Shown here piece by piece: positions 6,774 to 12,687 of a stretch of 41,751 nucleotides of DNA; the first letter of the stretch is position 1; each line of letters starts with the position of its first letter. The stretch covers positions 1 through 41,751 of IMG/VR virus record IMGVR_UViG_3300036828_001001. One strand, given 5' to 3'. The DNA is from a virus. The notes beneath the pieces were generated by a model. The model saw only the letters and a program-made list of their open reading frames with translations, did not search any database and had not been told where the DNA came from. The position numbers were made by a program, and so were the translations under genes.

Positions 6774-7748
6774 ATGAAACAACTCCTAGCGACCACCGCG
6801 GTCGCGCTCTTCCTGCTCGGCGGCCAAGCGCTCGCCCAGCAGACTTCGACCTCCGACGCAGCCTCGAACGCCCAGCAGGCGCAAGGCGAGACTCAGACGC
6901 AGGGTCAGTCGAATACCAACTCCAACGGCGCCAACACCAACGGGCCGCAGACCACCACGGTCGGCCCGCAGACCTCGACCTCCAACGCGGCGTCCGGCGC
7001 CGTATCGGGCTCGCTCTCCAACGCCAACAACGGCGGCCAGCAAACTACCGTCACAGCGGCGCCGGTGAGCTCATCGGCGAACGACACCAGCCGTTCCAAC
7101 TCCGAGTCAAACTCGGCTTCGCTCTCGCACTCGAACGCCACCGGCGGCCAGGGCGGTAGCTCAACCTCGTCCGCGCAGGGCGGCAACTCGACCTCGAATG
7201 GCGGCTCGTCCAACGCCGCCGCCAACAACCAAGCTTCCAACGCCGGCAATGCGCAGCAGGTGACGCTGAACTCCAACGTGCCCGCTCACACGACGGCGGA
7301 CATCAAAACCGTCGCACAGGTGAGCGCCCCGGCGCTGACCACCACGCTCACCGACACCTGCATGGGCTCGTCCAGCATGTCAGGCACCGGCATGGGCTGG
7401 GGCCTATCGATCGGCTCTACTTGGGAAGACCACAACTGCAACCGGCGCCTCGACGCCCGCGAGGTCGCCAGCCTCACCGGTGATCGGGAAGCGGCGCGAG
7501 CCGTCCTCTGTCAGGCCGAAGACATCCGAAAGGCATACGAGGCGGTCGGACGGCCGTGCCCGACGCCGCAGGCGGCGCAGGGTCCGTCTTCCTTCGTACC
7601 GCCGCCGCCTCCGCCGCCACCGGCACAGTACCTCTACGCTGCACCGCCGCCTCCGCCACCGCCGCCTGAAGGCGTTCAGCAGTCGGCGCCGGGCACGATG
7701 GCACCGATCCCCAATCCGCAGGAAGGGCCGAAATACCCGCGGAATTGA
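6774..7748 (+). CDS. exported Gln/Asn/Ser/Thr-rich protein with Cys-containing domain and polyproline tail, 324 aa
   Basis: The ATG at 6,774 follows GGTGGGG and starts a signal peptide (MKQLLATTAVALFLLGGQALA, cut after residue 21). Three parts follow. Residues 22-190 are extremely low-complexity (Gln, Asn, Ser, Thr, Gly). Residues 190-265 form a compact domain with four Cys (C196, C222, C246, C262) and the signature GLSIGSTWEDHNCNRRLDAR. The C-terminus has two runs of eight Pro. Four Cys in an exported domain suggest two disulfides. I have seen this domain at the end of similar phage proteins, but no function is known. An envelope-anchored or released surface filament is one reading. Confidence 0.8.
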   Translation: MKQLLATTAVALFLLGGQALAQQTSTSDAASNAQQAQGETQTQGQSNTNSNGANTNGPQTTTVGPQTSTSNAASGAVSGSLSNANNGGQQTTVTAAPVSSSANDTSRSNSESNSASLSHSNATGGQGGSSTSSAQGGNSTSNGGSSNAAANNQASNAGNAQQVTLNSNVPAHTTADIKTVAQVSAPALTTTLTDTCMGSSSMSGTGMGWGLSIGSTWEDHNCNRRLDAREVASLTGDREAARAVLCQAEDIRKAYEAVGRPCPTPQAAQGPSSFVPPPPPPPPAQYLYAAPPPPPPPPEGVQQSAPGTMAPIPNPQEGPKYPRN

Positions 7749-7817
7749 GATACCCGCCTGGACCTGCCGCGCGCCCCCACCTTGCGGTCTGGTCTAGCCC
7801 ATAAGAGCGGGCTCTGG

Positions 7818-7865
7818 TCGGCGCGGCTCCTCCCTGCCCCTTACCCCCGGGAGGGGCCGCGTCGA
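7818..7865 (+). other. 17-bp RNA hairpin before the His-rich gene
   Basis: Positions 7,818-7,834 pair with 7,849-7,865 over 17 bp with two G-U pairs, around a 14-nt loop. No T-run follows (the next bases are TTAAGC), and the ribosome binding site AAGGAG is only about 10 nt downstream. It could stabilise mRNA, be a processing site, or attenuate transcription. The 70 nt before it (7,749-7,817) show no gene. Confidence 0.6.
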
Positions 7866-7887
7866 TTAAGCTACCAAGGAGACATCT

Positions 7888-8169
7888 ATGGCCGATCCAG
7901 TCATCATCGCTGCCGCCGCGCTGCTGCTGATGCCGCAGCTAGCGCCCGACATTCACCTACCGCCGCTTCACGCCTTCACTGTCCCTGAGGCTATCGTCGC
8001 TTACTCGACGCTCTGCCAAAGCGACTACCGGATCATCCGCGAGGCTGAAGCCACCACCATCCCGCACGCCGATCCGCACCGTCTGTCGGTGATGCGTCCG
8101 GTACAGCCCGCATCGGCGCCAGATCCACGCCATCATCGCCGGCACCATCATCATCGGCATCATCGGTGA
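7888..8169 (+). CDS. hydrophobic N-terminus, His/Arg-rich C-terminus protein, 93 aa
   Basis: The ATG at 7,888 follows CCAAGGAGACATCT. The N-terminus (PVIIAAAALLLMPQLAP) is hydrophobic but lacks an early Lys/Arg, so it could be a membrane helix or a weak signal. The C-terminus ends in RHHRRHHHHRHHR, 13 residues of only His and Arg, a likely metal- or polyanion-binding tail. One Cys. Its TGA overlaps the next GTG. It belongs with the two exported proteins upstream by position and character. Confidence 0.72.
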   Translation: MADPVIIAAAALLLMPQLAPDIHLPPLHAFTVPEAIVAYSTLCQSDYRIIREAEATTIPHADPHRLSVMRPVQPASAPDPRHHRRHHHHRHHR

Positions 8170-8387
8170 CGACGTCGCTTAGACGCCACCTCCTAGCCGA
8201 GCCCGCTACCGAGCGGCAAAACGCCGTAACACGCTGCGGCATCATGATCCATCGACGTGACGAGACAACCTGGGAGCGCCGTGGCTGGGGCGGCGGCCCT
8301 GTCGTGCTGATCAGCAGCGATCTGAAAGAGGTCGACTGCCAGCGCTGCCTCAGATACGCGAGGATCCACGAGCATGACCGAAGCTGA
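8166..8387 (+). CDS. putative zinc-binding small protein, 73 aa
   Basis: The GTG at 8,166 overlaps the previous TGA. Cys24 (TRCGIMIH, with His29) and C58xxC61 (VDCQRCLRY) give the spacing of small phage proteins whose xCG...CxxCL signature suggests one zinc site. The rest is polar. Product role unknown. Confidence 0.7.
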   Translation: MTTSLRRHLLAEPATERQNAVTRCGIMIHRRDETTWERRGWGGGPVVLISSDLKEVDCQRCLRYARIHEHDRS

Positions 8388-8613
8388 TGCTGCTCGGATT
8401 GAGCAGCTCGAGATTGAGAATCATGCTCTAAGGATACGCGCCGAGCGGGCGCTGCAAGGCCTCTGGGGTGTGCTGAAGGCACAAGGCGGCGAGGTCTGGG
8501 TCGATCCCGAGCTGCTGGAGCGTGCCGCGCAAGGCGGGCACGTCCAATGCTGGCAGAAGGGCAGTTCGTTCCTATTCAAAGCGCTCGAACCAGGCGAGCC
8601 AGACGAGCCATAA
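8374..8613 (+). CDS. hypothetical coiled-coil protein, 79 aa
   Basis: The ATG at 8,374 lies inside the end of the previous gene (14-nt overlap). Residues 5-35 (ARIEQLEIENHALRIRAER) have a heptad-like Leu/Ile pattern, a short coiled coil. The C-terminus is acidic and Pro-rich (EPGEPDEP). Family not recognised. Confidence 0.68.
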   Translation: MTEADAARIEQLEIENHALRIRAERALQGLWGVLKAQGGEVWVDPELLERAAQGGHVQCWQKGSSFLFKALEPGEPDEP

Positions 8614-8626
8614 GCGCAGATAACGC

Positions 8627-8655
8627 TTGGATGAAACGAACTATGTCGTTAATCT
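8627..8655 (+). promoter_or_regulatory. putative sigma-70 promoter
   Basis: TTGGAT at 8,627-8,632, a 17-nt spacer, and TAATCT at 8,650-8,655, in the only gap of this stretch and 24 nt before the next start. Spacing is ideal, boxes are moderate. Confidence 0.45.
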
Positions 8656-8678
8656 AGCTCTGACACGAGGGAAGACTT

Positions 8679-8783
8679 ATGTCTTGGCGAGCTTGGATCT
8701 ATGGCACGTTAATCAGCGCGGTCCTCTATGCTGCGGTAATTGGCATCGCAGTTATCGTGTTTAATGCGCTACGACCAACCTAA
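8679..8783 (+). CDS. single-pass membrane miniprotein, 34 aa
   Basis: The ATG at 8,679 has GAGGGAAG upstream and the frame runs to TAA 8,781-8,783. Residues 9-29 (GTLISAVLYAAVIGIAVIVF) are one long hydrophobic span, flanked by WRAW before and RPT after. This is a typical phage membrane miniprotein; function unknown. Its stop lies 16 nt before the next gene. Confidence 0.68.
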   Translation: MSWRAWIYGTLISAVLYAAVIGIAVIVFNALRPT

Positions 8784-8799
8784 AGCAGGAAGGACAGAC

Positions 8800-9114
8800 A
8801 TGCCGCTTTACTTCAAACCTCTCCATCCCCAAGCCACCGACGAGATGATCGGCTTTCTGCCGCTCTTCTTCAGCGAGCGCGATCCGCGCCCAGCCAAGGA
8901 GCAGGCTCACGCCAACTATGGTCACGGCGGCGGCTGGGATCCAATGCCCGGCTTCACCATGCTGAACGACGGACGATTGAAGTACCCGGGCGACCCACCG
9001 CTGCCCATGATCGCCGAGGCCCATCTGCGCGATGAGATCATTCGCCTGTACGACTGCGCATGGGTGGCCATCATCCAGCCGGACAAGTCGTTCGAAGTCT
9101 GCAGGATGGACTGA
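8800..9114 (+). CDS. hypothetical protein, 104 aa
   Basis: The ATG at 8,800 has AGGAAGGAC at 8,788-8,796 and is preferred over the upstream in-frame start, which lies within the membrane miniprotein. The product is Pro-, Phe- and Asp-rich with a Gly/His stretch (NYGHGGGWDPMPGF), a compact soluble protein with paired Cys near the end. Family not recognised. Confidence 0.7.
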   Translation: MPLYFKPLHPQATDEMIGFLPLFFSERDPRPAKEQAHANYGHGGGWDPMPGFTMLNDGRLKYPGDPPLPMIAEAHLRDEIIRLYDCAWVAIIQPDKSFEVCRMD

Positions 9115-9118
9115 GGCC

Positions 9119-9328
9119 ATGCAGCCGAACATTCTCCTCCATCACTTCAAGCACAAGCGCGCCCCTGTAAGGGCGCGCAAGCTGCGCCCGCTGCAAGCCG
9201 TGGCTTTGTACAGGCTCAGTGCGGCGCCGGGCTACAGCGCGAGAAAAACCGCCCTAGCCGTGCGAGCCTTCTGGATCGCTGTGCTGCTGGGCTGTGCTGG
9301 CATGGTATGGCTGAGTCATACGCCGTGA
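9119..9328 (+). CDS. basic membrane-anchored small protein, 69 aa
   Basis: The ATG at 9,119 is 4 nt after the previous stop. The first 50 residues are strongly basic (HHFKHKRAPVRARKLRPLQ). Residues 50-65 (FWIAVLLGCAGMVWL) form a single hydrophobic helix near the C-terminus, a tail-anchored layout with a positive cytosolic part. Role unknown. Confidence 0.62.
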   Translation: MQPNILLHHFKHKRAPVRARKLRPLQAVALYRLSAAPGYSARKTALAVRAFWIAVLLGCAGMVWLSHTP

Positions 9329-9331
9329 TCC

Positions 9332-9511
9332 ATGCTCGAACTTATCTGGGTCACCCGTGAGGGCCATAAGCTGCTGATCAGCCAGATGGAGACCGGACAC
9401 ATCGAAAACTGCATTGCTAAGATCCGTCGTTCGAGACGCGGCTGGCGACGCGAATACCTGCCGCGCCTCGAGCTCGAACTGCAGATCAGGGATATGGGAC
9501 TTCGCAATTGA
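9332..9511 (+). CDS. small phage protein of the WxTRxGxxxxISxM type, 59 aa
   Basis: The ATG at 9,332 starts 4 nt after the previous TGA. The frame runs to TGA 9,509-9,511. The layout is LIWVTREGHKLLISQM, a short linker, GHIENCIAKI, a basic patch, and YLPRLELELQIRDMGL. This matches a familiar phage miniprotein pattern in which W-T-x-G-x...I-x-x-M precedes H-x-x-N and a terminal Leu/Glu helix. No function is known. The -35 box of the next promoter overlaps its stop codon. Confidence 0.75.
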   Translation: MLELIWVTREGHKLLISQMETGHIENCIAKIRRSRRGWRREYLPRLELELQIRDMGLRN

Positions 9512-9536
9512 CATCGCCTCGATAGGCGCGCATACA
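9508..9536 (+). promoter_or_regulatory. sigma-70 promoter
   Basis: A perfect TTGACA (9,508-9,513), a 17-nt spacer, and CATACA (9,531-9,536). Transcription would start near 9,543, giving a leader of about 30 nt before the AAAGGAG of the gene at 9,573. Best host-type promoter in the window. Confidence 0.7.
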
Positions 9537-9572
9537 AGCTGTCTCACTCGAAGCCGAAAGGAGCTTCTCTAG

Positions 9573-9995
9573 ATGTCTGAAGACCACTATACCATCATCA
9601 AAGACTTCGGTAAGACCTTCAACCTTCCAGTTGAAATGGACGAGCCGGAACACTGGCTGATCGGAAGCTTCGAGCTATACAGCCCGCAGCAGACCGACAT
9701 CGCCGGAACCAACGAGCCCACCTGGGACGTCTACGCCGTCAAGCTGATTCCCGGCGTCCGCACGATGCCGAACGGAGACCCCGGCTACCCTGACGAGTAC
9801 GACGCCTTCCTGATCAGCAGCCACGTCAAGCTGTGGGCAGCGCTGGAAGTGATCGGTCACCTGTCCGTCACCCAGTGGATCGACGAGGGGCAGATGGCCG
9901 AAGGGCAGCTCCAGGACCTCGCGGACGAAGAAGCCTCTATGCTCATGCACGCCAAGTTGCATGACGAGCATCCGGAGGATTACGAGCCGTCATGA
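9573..9995 (+). CDS. acidic hypothetical protein, 140 aa
   Basis: The ATG at 9,573 follows GAAAGGAGCTTCTCT. The product is acidic (many Asp/Glu, few Lys/Arg), with a beta-rich N-terminal part (HWLIGSFELYSP, WDVYAVKLIPG) and a helical C-terminal part (AALEVIGHLSVTQWIDEGQ) rich in Met and His. It is the first gene of the promoter-led unit 9,573-12,601. Family not recognised. Its stop overlaps the next ATG. Confidence 0.75.
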   Translation: MSEDHYTIIKDFGKTFNLPVEMDEPEHWLIGSFELYSPQQTDIAGTNEPTWDVYAVKLIPGVRTMPNGDPGYPDEYDAFLISSHVKLWAALEVIGHLSVTQWIDEGQMAEGQLQDLADEEASMLMHAKLHDEHPEDYEPS

Positions 9996-11017
9996 CCCGC
10001 CATTCAGACCGCATGCTGGCTGAGGACTTCATCGCCCAGCCCACCTACAAGCTTGGCAACAAGCTGATCGACTCAACTCTCTTCGTTCCGATCGTCAAGC
10101 AGGCCAGCAAGTTCGTCCTCGATGAGGAAGCTACCCGAATGGTCGTACGGCTCAGCAGCCAGCAGGGAATCGCCGATCCCGAGCACATGGCCTTAATGGC
10201 TAATGCCGCCTGGCCTGCCGCCGACCATGTCTGGATCGAACTGCCCAGTGAGTTCATGCTCAAAGAGCGCGAGCTGATCAACCCGGCGGGCCAGTACTGG
10301 CACAAGGTCGATGGCGTGCCATACGAGGAGCGCAAGCCACACCATCGAATGGCTGTCTTCGCCCACAAGAGGGACGACCAGAGCATGATCATTCACTGCG
10401 TTGAGCACTTCGTTGGCTCAGCGAAGGATGAGGTGTTCTCTTGGCCGCTGGGCTTTCTCTTTCACAAGTCACCGACCGAAGGTAAGCAAGACGCCAAGAC
10501 CCTCAAAGCTCTATGGGGTTACGGTAGCGACGCCACACACCTAGATCATCTGCGGGGTCGCGCGCATTTTACTCTGCATCCCGGCTTCGTAATGACCGAT
10601 CCTGAGTTCAGCACCCACGTCCGTGAGCTGCTCGGCTTCTTGCGGCTGTCGGTCGCCGCGCTGGCTATCCTCAACACCGTCGCGGAGGTCAGCGCCAGCA
10701 ACCGGCCGCCGGGCCAGTTCATCGGGAAGGGCGGACGCTCGCACCCGCGGCAGACGCGCTCGTTCGTCACCATCAAGCTGCCCAAGCGGATCAAGGACCC
10801 AGTCGCCTACGTGCGCCGCAAGTTCGCCCTGCACAGCCGCAAGCTGCACGACGTCAGCGCGCACTACCGCCACCTCCCCTACCCGCCCAACGCGCCGGGC
10901 TGGGAGTATGTCGACACGCACCTGGGCCCGCGCTGGCGCAAGCCCATCCCGAAGCACATGCGTGGCAATATCGAGCTCGGCGTCGTCGAGCACAAAGGCC
11001 ACCTGGTGAAGGCATGA
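9992..11017 (+). CDS. conserved-looking phage protein of unknown function, 341 aa
   Basis: The ATG at 9,992 overlaps the previous TGA. After a helical N-terminus, residues 70-115 carry AAWPAADHVWIELPSEFML, a strand-rich core. The middle holds a long helix (HVRELLGFLRLSVAALAIL) and a basic linker. The C-terminus reads RRKFALHSRKLHDVSAHYRH, then W and HMRGNIELGVVEHKG. An ending of the form R-K/R-x-H-x-V-x-x-H-x-R...H-x-RG...G-V is one I associate with phage proteins of unknown function. No catalytic motif is visible. It is the largest gene of the 9,573-12,601 unit and is followed by an ATGA-coupled basic miniprotein. Confidence 0.8.
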   Translation: MTRHSDRMLAEDFIAQPTYKLGNKLIDSTLFVPIVKQASKFVLDEEATRMVVRLSSQQGIADPEHMALMANAAWPAADHVWIELPSEFMLKERELINPAGQYWHKVDGVPYEERKPHHRMAVFAHKRDDQSMIIHCVEHFVGSAKDEVFSWPLGFLFHKSPTEGKQDAKTLKALWGYGSDATHLDHLRGRAHFTLHPGFVMTDPEFSTHVRELLGFLRLSVAALAILNTVAEVSASNRPPGQFIGKGGRSHPRQTRSFVTIKLPKRIKDPVAYVRRKFALHSRKLHDVSAHYRHLPYPPNAPGWEYVDTHLGPRWRKPIPKHMRGNIELGVVEHKGHLVKA

Positions 11018-11175
11018 GCAGCAATAAGCGCCACACCCAGAAGCGCCGCCGCCAGCTGCGCGCAGCGCTGAAGTTCGGGTCAGCTGCAAAGCCGACCCAC
11101 CACTCCAAATCGGGACGCACCGGCACTGCGCACTCGCGCAAGATGATGGGCCGTCGCCCCAAGGACAAAGCATGA
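11014..11175 (+). CDS. very basic miniprotein, 53 aa
   Basis: The ATG at 11,014 and TGA at 11,173-11,175 both overlap the neighbouring genes by 4 nt, which strongly supports the frame. About a third of the residues are Lys, Arg or His (SNKRHTQKRRRQLRAALK, SRKMMGRRPKDK) with no acidic residue before the end. Nucleic-acid or ribosome binding is plausible by charge alone; no family is recognised. Confidence 0.72.
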   Translation: MSSNKRHTQKRRRQLRAALKFGSAAKPTHHSKSGRTGTAHSRKMMGRRPKDKA

Positions 11176-11768
11176 CCGACACACGCGATCCAATCGAACG
11201 GCCCGAGCTCATCGAGCAGGTGCAGATCCTGCACGACCGAATCTGGGCAGAAGGCGGTGGCAACGGACGGCCGAACGACATGCCGCTCTACTACCGTCGG
11301 CTCTGGCAATCGACGAATGAGGAGGACTCAGTCGAAGGCGACATCTTTTACGATACCCTCAGTGCGAACGGGATGCTCTACCGGCTCGCCGAGCAGGAGG
11401 GCATCAAGATGATCACCGACATCAAGCAGGCTCCTATCGCTCTGGTTCTTAACTATGTGGCCTGGAAGACTGGACTGATCACCCGAGCGCGTGCCGCCGA
11501 GTTCGTGTTCGTGCTGAACCTGCCGTACGACGAAGATGAAGGCCAGGATGATAACGGCAGGTTGTGGCTCTGTGCCCAGTGGCTCATTGACGATCCTTCG
11601 AAGACCGATGCGCGCGATTACGAGTTCATCATCCACGCCTACGAGGCTCTGATGATGTCAGATGATCCCGATGGCGATCCTGACCTCAACGCCGGCGAGC
11701 GGGAGCGCCTGATGCAAATCTACACGAAGCTGGACGCCCTGCCGCGCAGCCCGAGGAAGCAGCTATGA
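11172..11768 (+). CDS. acidic hypothetical protein, 198 aa
   Basis: The ATG at 11,172 overlaps the stop of the basic miniprotein. The product is mostly helical and acidic, with a LIEQVQILHDRIWAEGG start, ALVLNYVAWKTGLITRARA in the middle and a disordered DDPDGDPDLNAGERERL stretch near the end. Its charge is opposite to that of its upstream neighbour. Family not recognised. Confidence 0.75.
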   Translation: MTDTRDPIERPELIEQVQILHDRIWAEGGGNGRPNDMPLYYRRLWQSTNEEDSVEGDIFYDTLSANGMLYRLAEQEGIKMITDIKQAPIALVLNYVAWKTGLITRARAAEFVFVLNLPYDEDEGQDDNGRLWLCAQWLIDDPSKTDARDYEFIIHAYEALMMSDDPDGDPDLNAGERERLMQIYTKLDALPRSPRKQL

Positions 11769-12010
11769 CCACTCCAAATGAAGAAGGCCGGCGCTTCGAG
11801 CAGCTGACGCTGACCATCACACGCGAGGAGGCTGCCCAGCTGGCCTTCGCCTCGCGGCAGATGCGGAACAAGTATCTCAAGCTTGCCGAGAACAATCAGG
11901 ATCGCGGTTGGAGGCCCGAGCCTGGCAAGCGCGACGCCAACGCCTACAAGCGTGACCTGTTCCATCACCTGCAACGTTCGCTCGAAAAGCGCCTGGATGA
12001 AACAAGATGA
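11765..12010 (+). CDS. charged hypothetical protein, 81 aa
   Basis: ATGA overlap at both ends. Strand-helix start (FEQLTLTITREEAAQLAFA), followed by a basic helical C-terminus (YKRDLFHHLQRSLEKRLDE). Phrases like LTLTITREEAAQL suggest a small dimeric helix-strand fold, but no family is assigned. Confidence 0.7.
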   Translation: MTTPNEEGRRFEQLTLTITREEAAQLAFASRQMRNKYLKLAENNQDRGWRPEPGKRDANAYKRDLFHHLQRSLEKRLDETR

Positions 12011-12288
12011 CGAACTCGAGAGAAGAGATACGCGCACTGGTCCTTCATCAGGTCGAGAAGGACGCGCTGTGCTGCTCGTTCGGTATCGACGAGCTTACTG
12101 ACGCAATCCTCGCCCGCGACAAGGCGCTGCTGAGAGAGGCGCAGGATGCGCTCGAGTTCGTGCTGTATTCGCTCGAAGGCCTTATTTCGAGCGAATTCGA
12201 TGGGACTTCCAGCTATGAGCCGATGATGGCAGAGCTAGAGCCGGCCCATCAGATGATCGCCAAGCTCGACATTGAACTGACATCATGA
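12007..12288 (+). CDS. acidic helical protein, 93 aa
   Basis: The ATG at 12,007 overlaps the previous TGA. It is helical and acidic, and contains the phrase ILARDKALLREAQDALEF. The next gene carries a related phrase (AHARDQALLRKIEL), so the two may derive from one repeated helical unit. Family not recognised. Confidence 0.68.
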   Translation: MTNSREEIRALVLHQVEKDALCCSFGIDELTDAILARDKALLREAQDALEFVLYSLEGLISSEFDGTSSYEPMMAELEPAHQMIAKLDIELTS

Positions 12289-12503
12289 TCGACGCCCCCA
12301 CCCCTGCCGAAGTCAAGGCCGCCGCAGAACGGTTGGGCTTCTATCTTGTGTGCGCTGCTCCACCAGACTACGATCCGATGATGAGCGATATCGAAATTCT
12401 CCTCATCGCTCACGCCCGCGATCAGGCGCTGTTGAGGAAGATTGAGCTCTGGATGGACGATCCAGCTCTCCTCGAAGAGATTGCCGCCGTGCTGGAAAAA
12501 TGA
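12285..12503 (+). CDS. acidic helical protein, 72 aa
   Basis: The ATG at 12,285 overlaps the previous stop. Begins PTPAEVKAAAERLGF and ends LLEEIAAVLEK, with AHARDQALLRKIEL in the middle resembling its upstream neighbour. Small, soluble, function unknown. Its TGA overlaps the next ATG. Confidence 0.68.
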   Translation: MIDAPTPAEVKAAAERLGFYLVCAAPPDYDPMMSDIEILLIAHARDQALLRKIELWMDDPALLEEIAAVLEK

Positions 12504-12601
12504 TCTGGATCGCGACAGGCATTGTGCTTATCGTGGGAGGGGTCATAGCGTTGGTGATCGCTATCGGTCACAGCGTGGACGATGACGAAGGACTGAGCTG
12601 A
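12500..12601 (+). CDS. single-pass membrane miniprotein, 33 aa
   Basis: The ATG at 12,500 overlaps the previous stop (ATGA) and the frame ends at TGA 12,599-12,601. Residues 2-23 (IWIATGIVLIVGGVIALVIAI) are one transmembrane helix, followed by an acidic tail (HSVDDDEGLS). Similar in design to the miniprotein at 8,679 but with no sequence identity. Role unknown. Confidence 0.68.
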   Translation: MIWIATGIVLIVGGVIALVIAIGHSVDDDEGLS

Positions 12602-12626
12602 ATCTTTTTCTGTTACCGACATTTTT

Positions 12627-12658
12627 CGCTTTAATCGTTTCCGGTTCTATCACATATT
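12627..12658 (+). promoter_or_regulatory. putative promoter, copy 3 of a recurring element
   Basis: CATTTTTCGCTT (CGCTT at 12,627-12,631), 15 nt, then CTATCACATATT (CTATC at 12,647-12,651). It shares CTATCACATA exactly with the copy at 1,498. Read as sigma-70, TTTAAT (12,630-12,635) and CATATT (12,653-12,658) lie 17 nt apart. It drives the helicase gene. Confidence 0.55.
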
Positions 12659-12687
12659 GTGGCTGCAAACGCGAACGGAGACGAAGC

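Noticed and set aside
8624-8645. Fourth copy of the CGCTT-CTATC element
   Set aside because: CGCTT and CTATG are only 12 nt apart and the second block differs; TTGGAT-N17-TAATCT is the better reading of this gap.
9992-11017. Possible anti-CRISPR (AcrVA2-like) reading of the C-terminal H-x-R/W pattern
   Set aside because: Only a vague likeness of a His/Arg/Trp-rich end as I remember it; the rest of the protein does not resemble it, so no such call is made.
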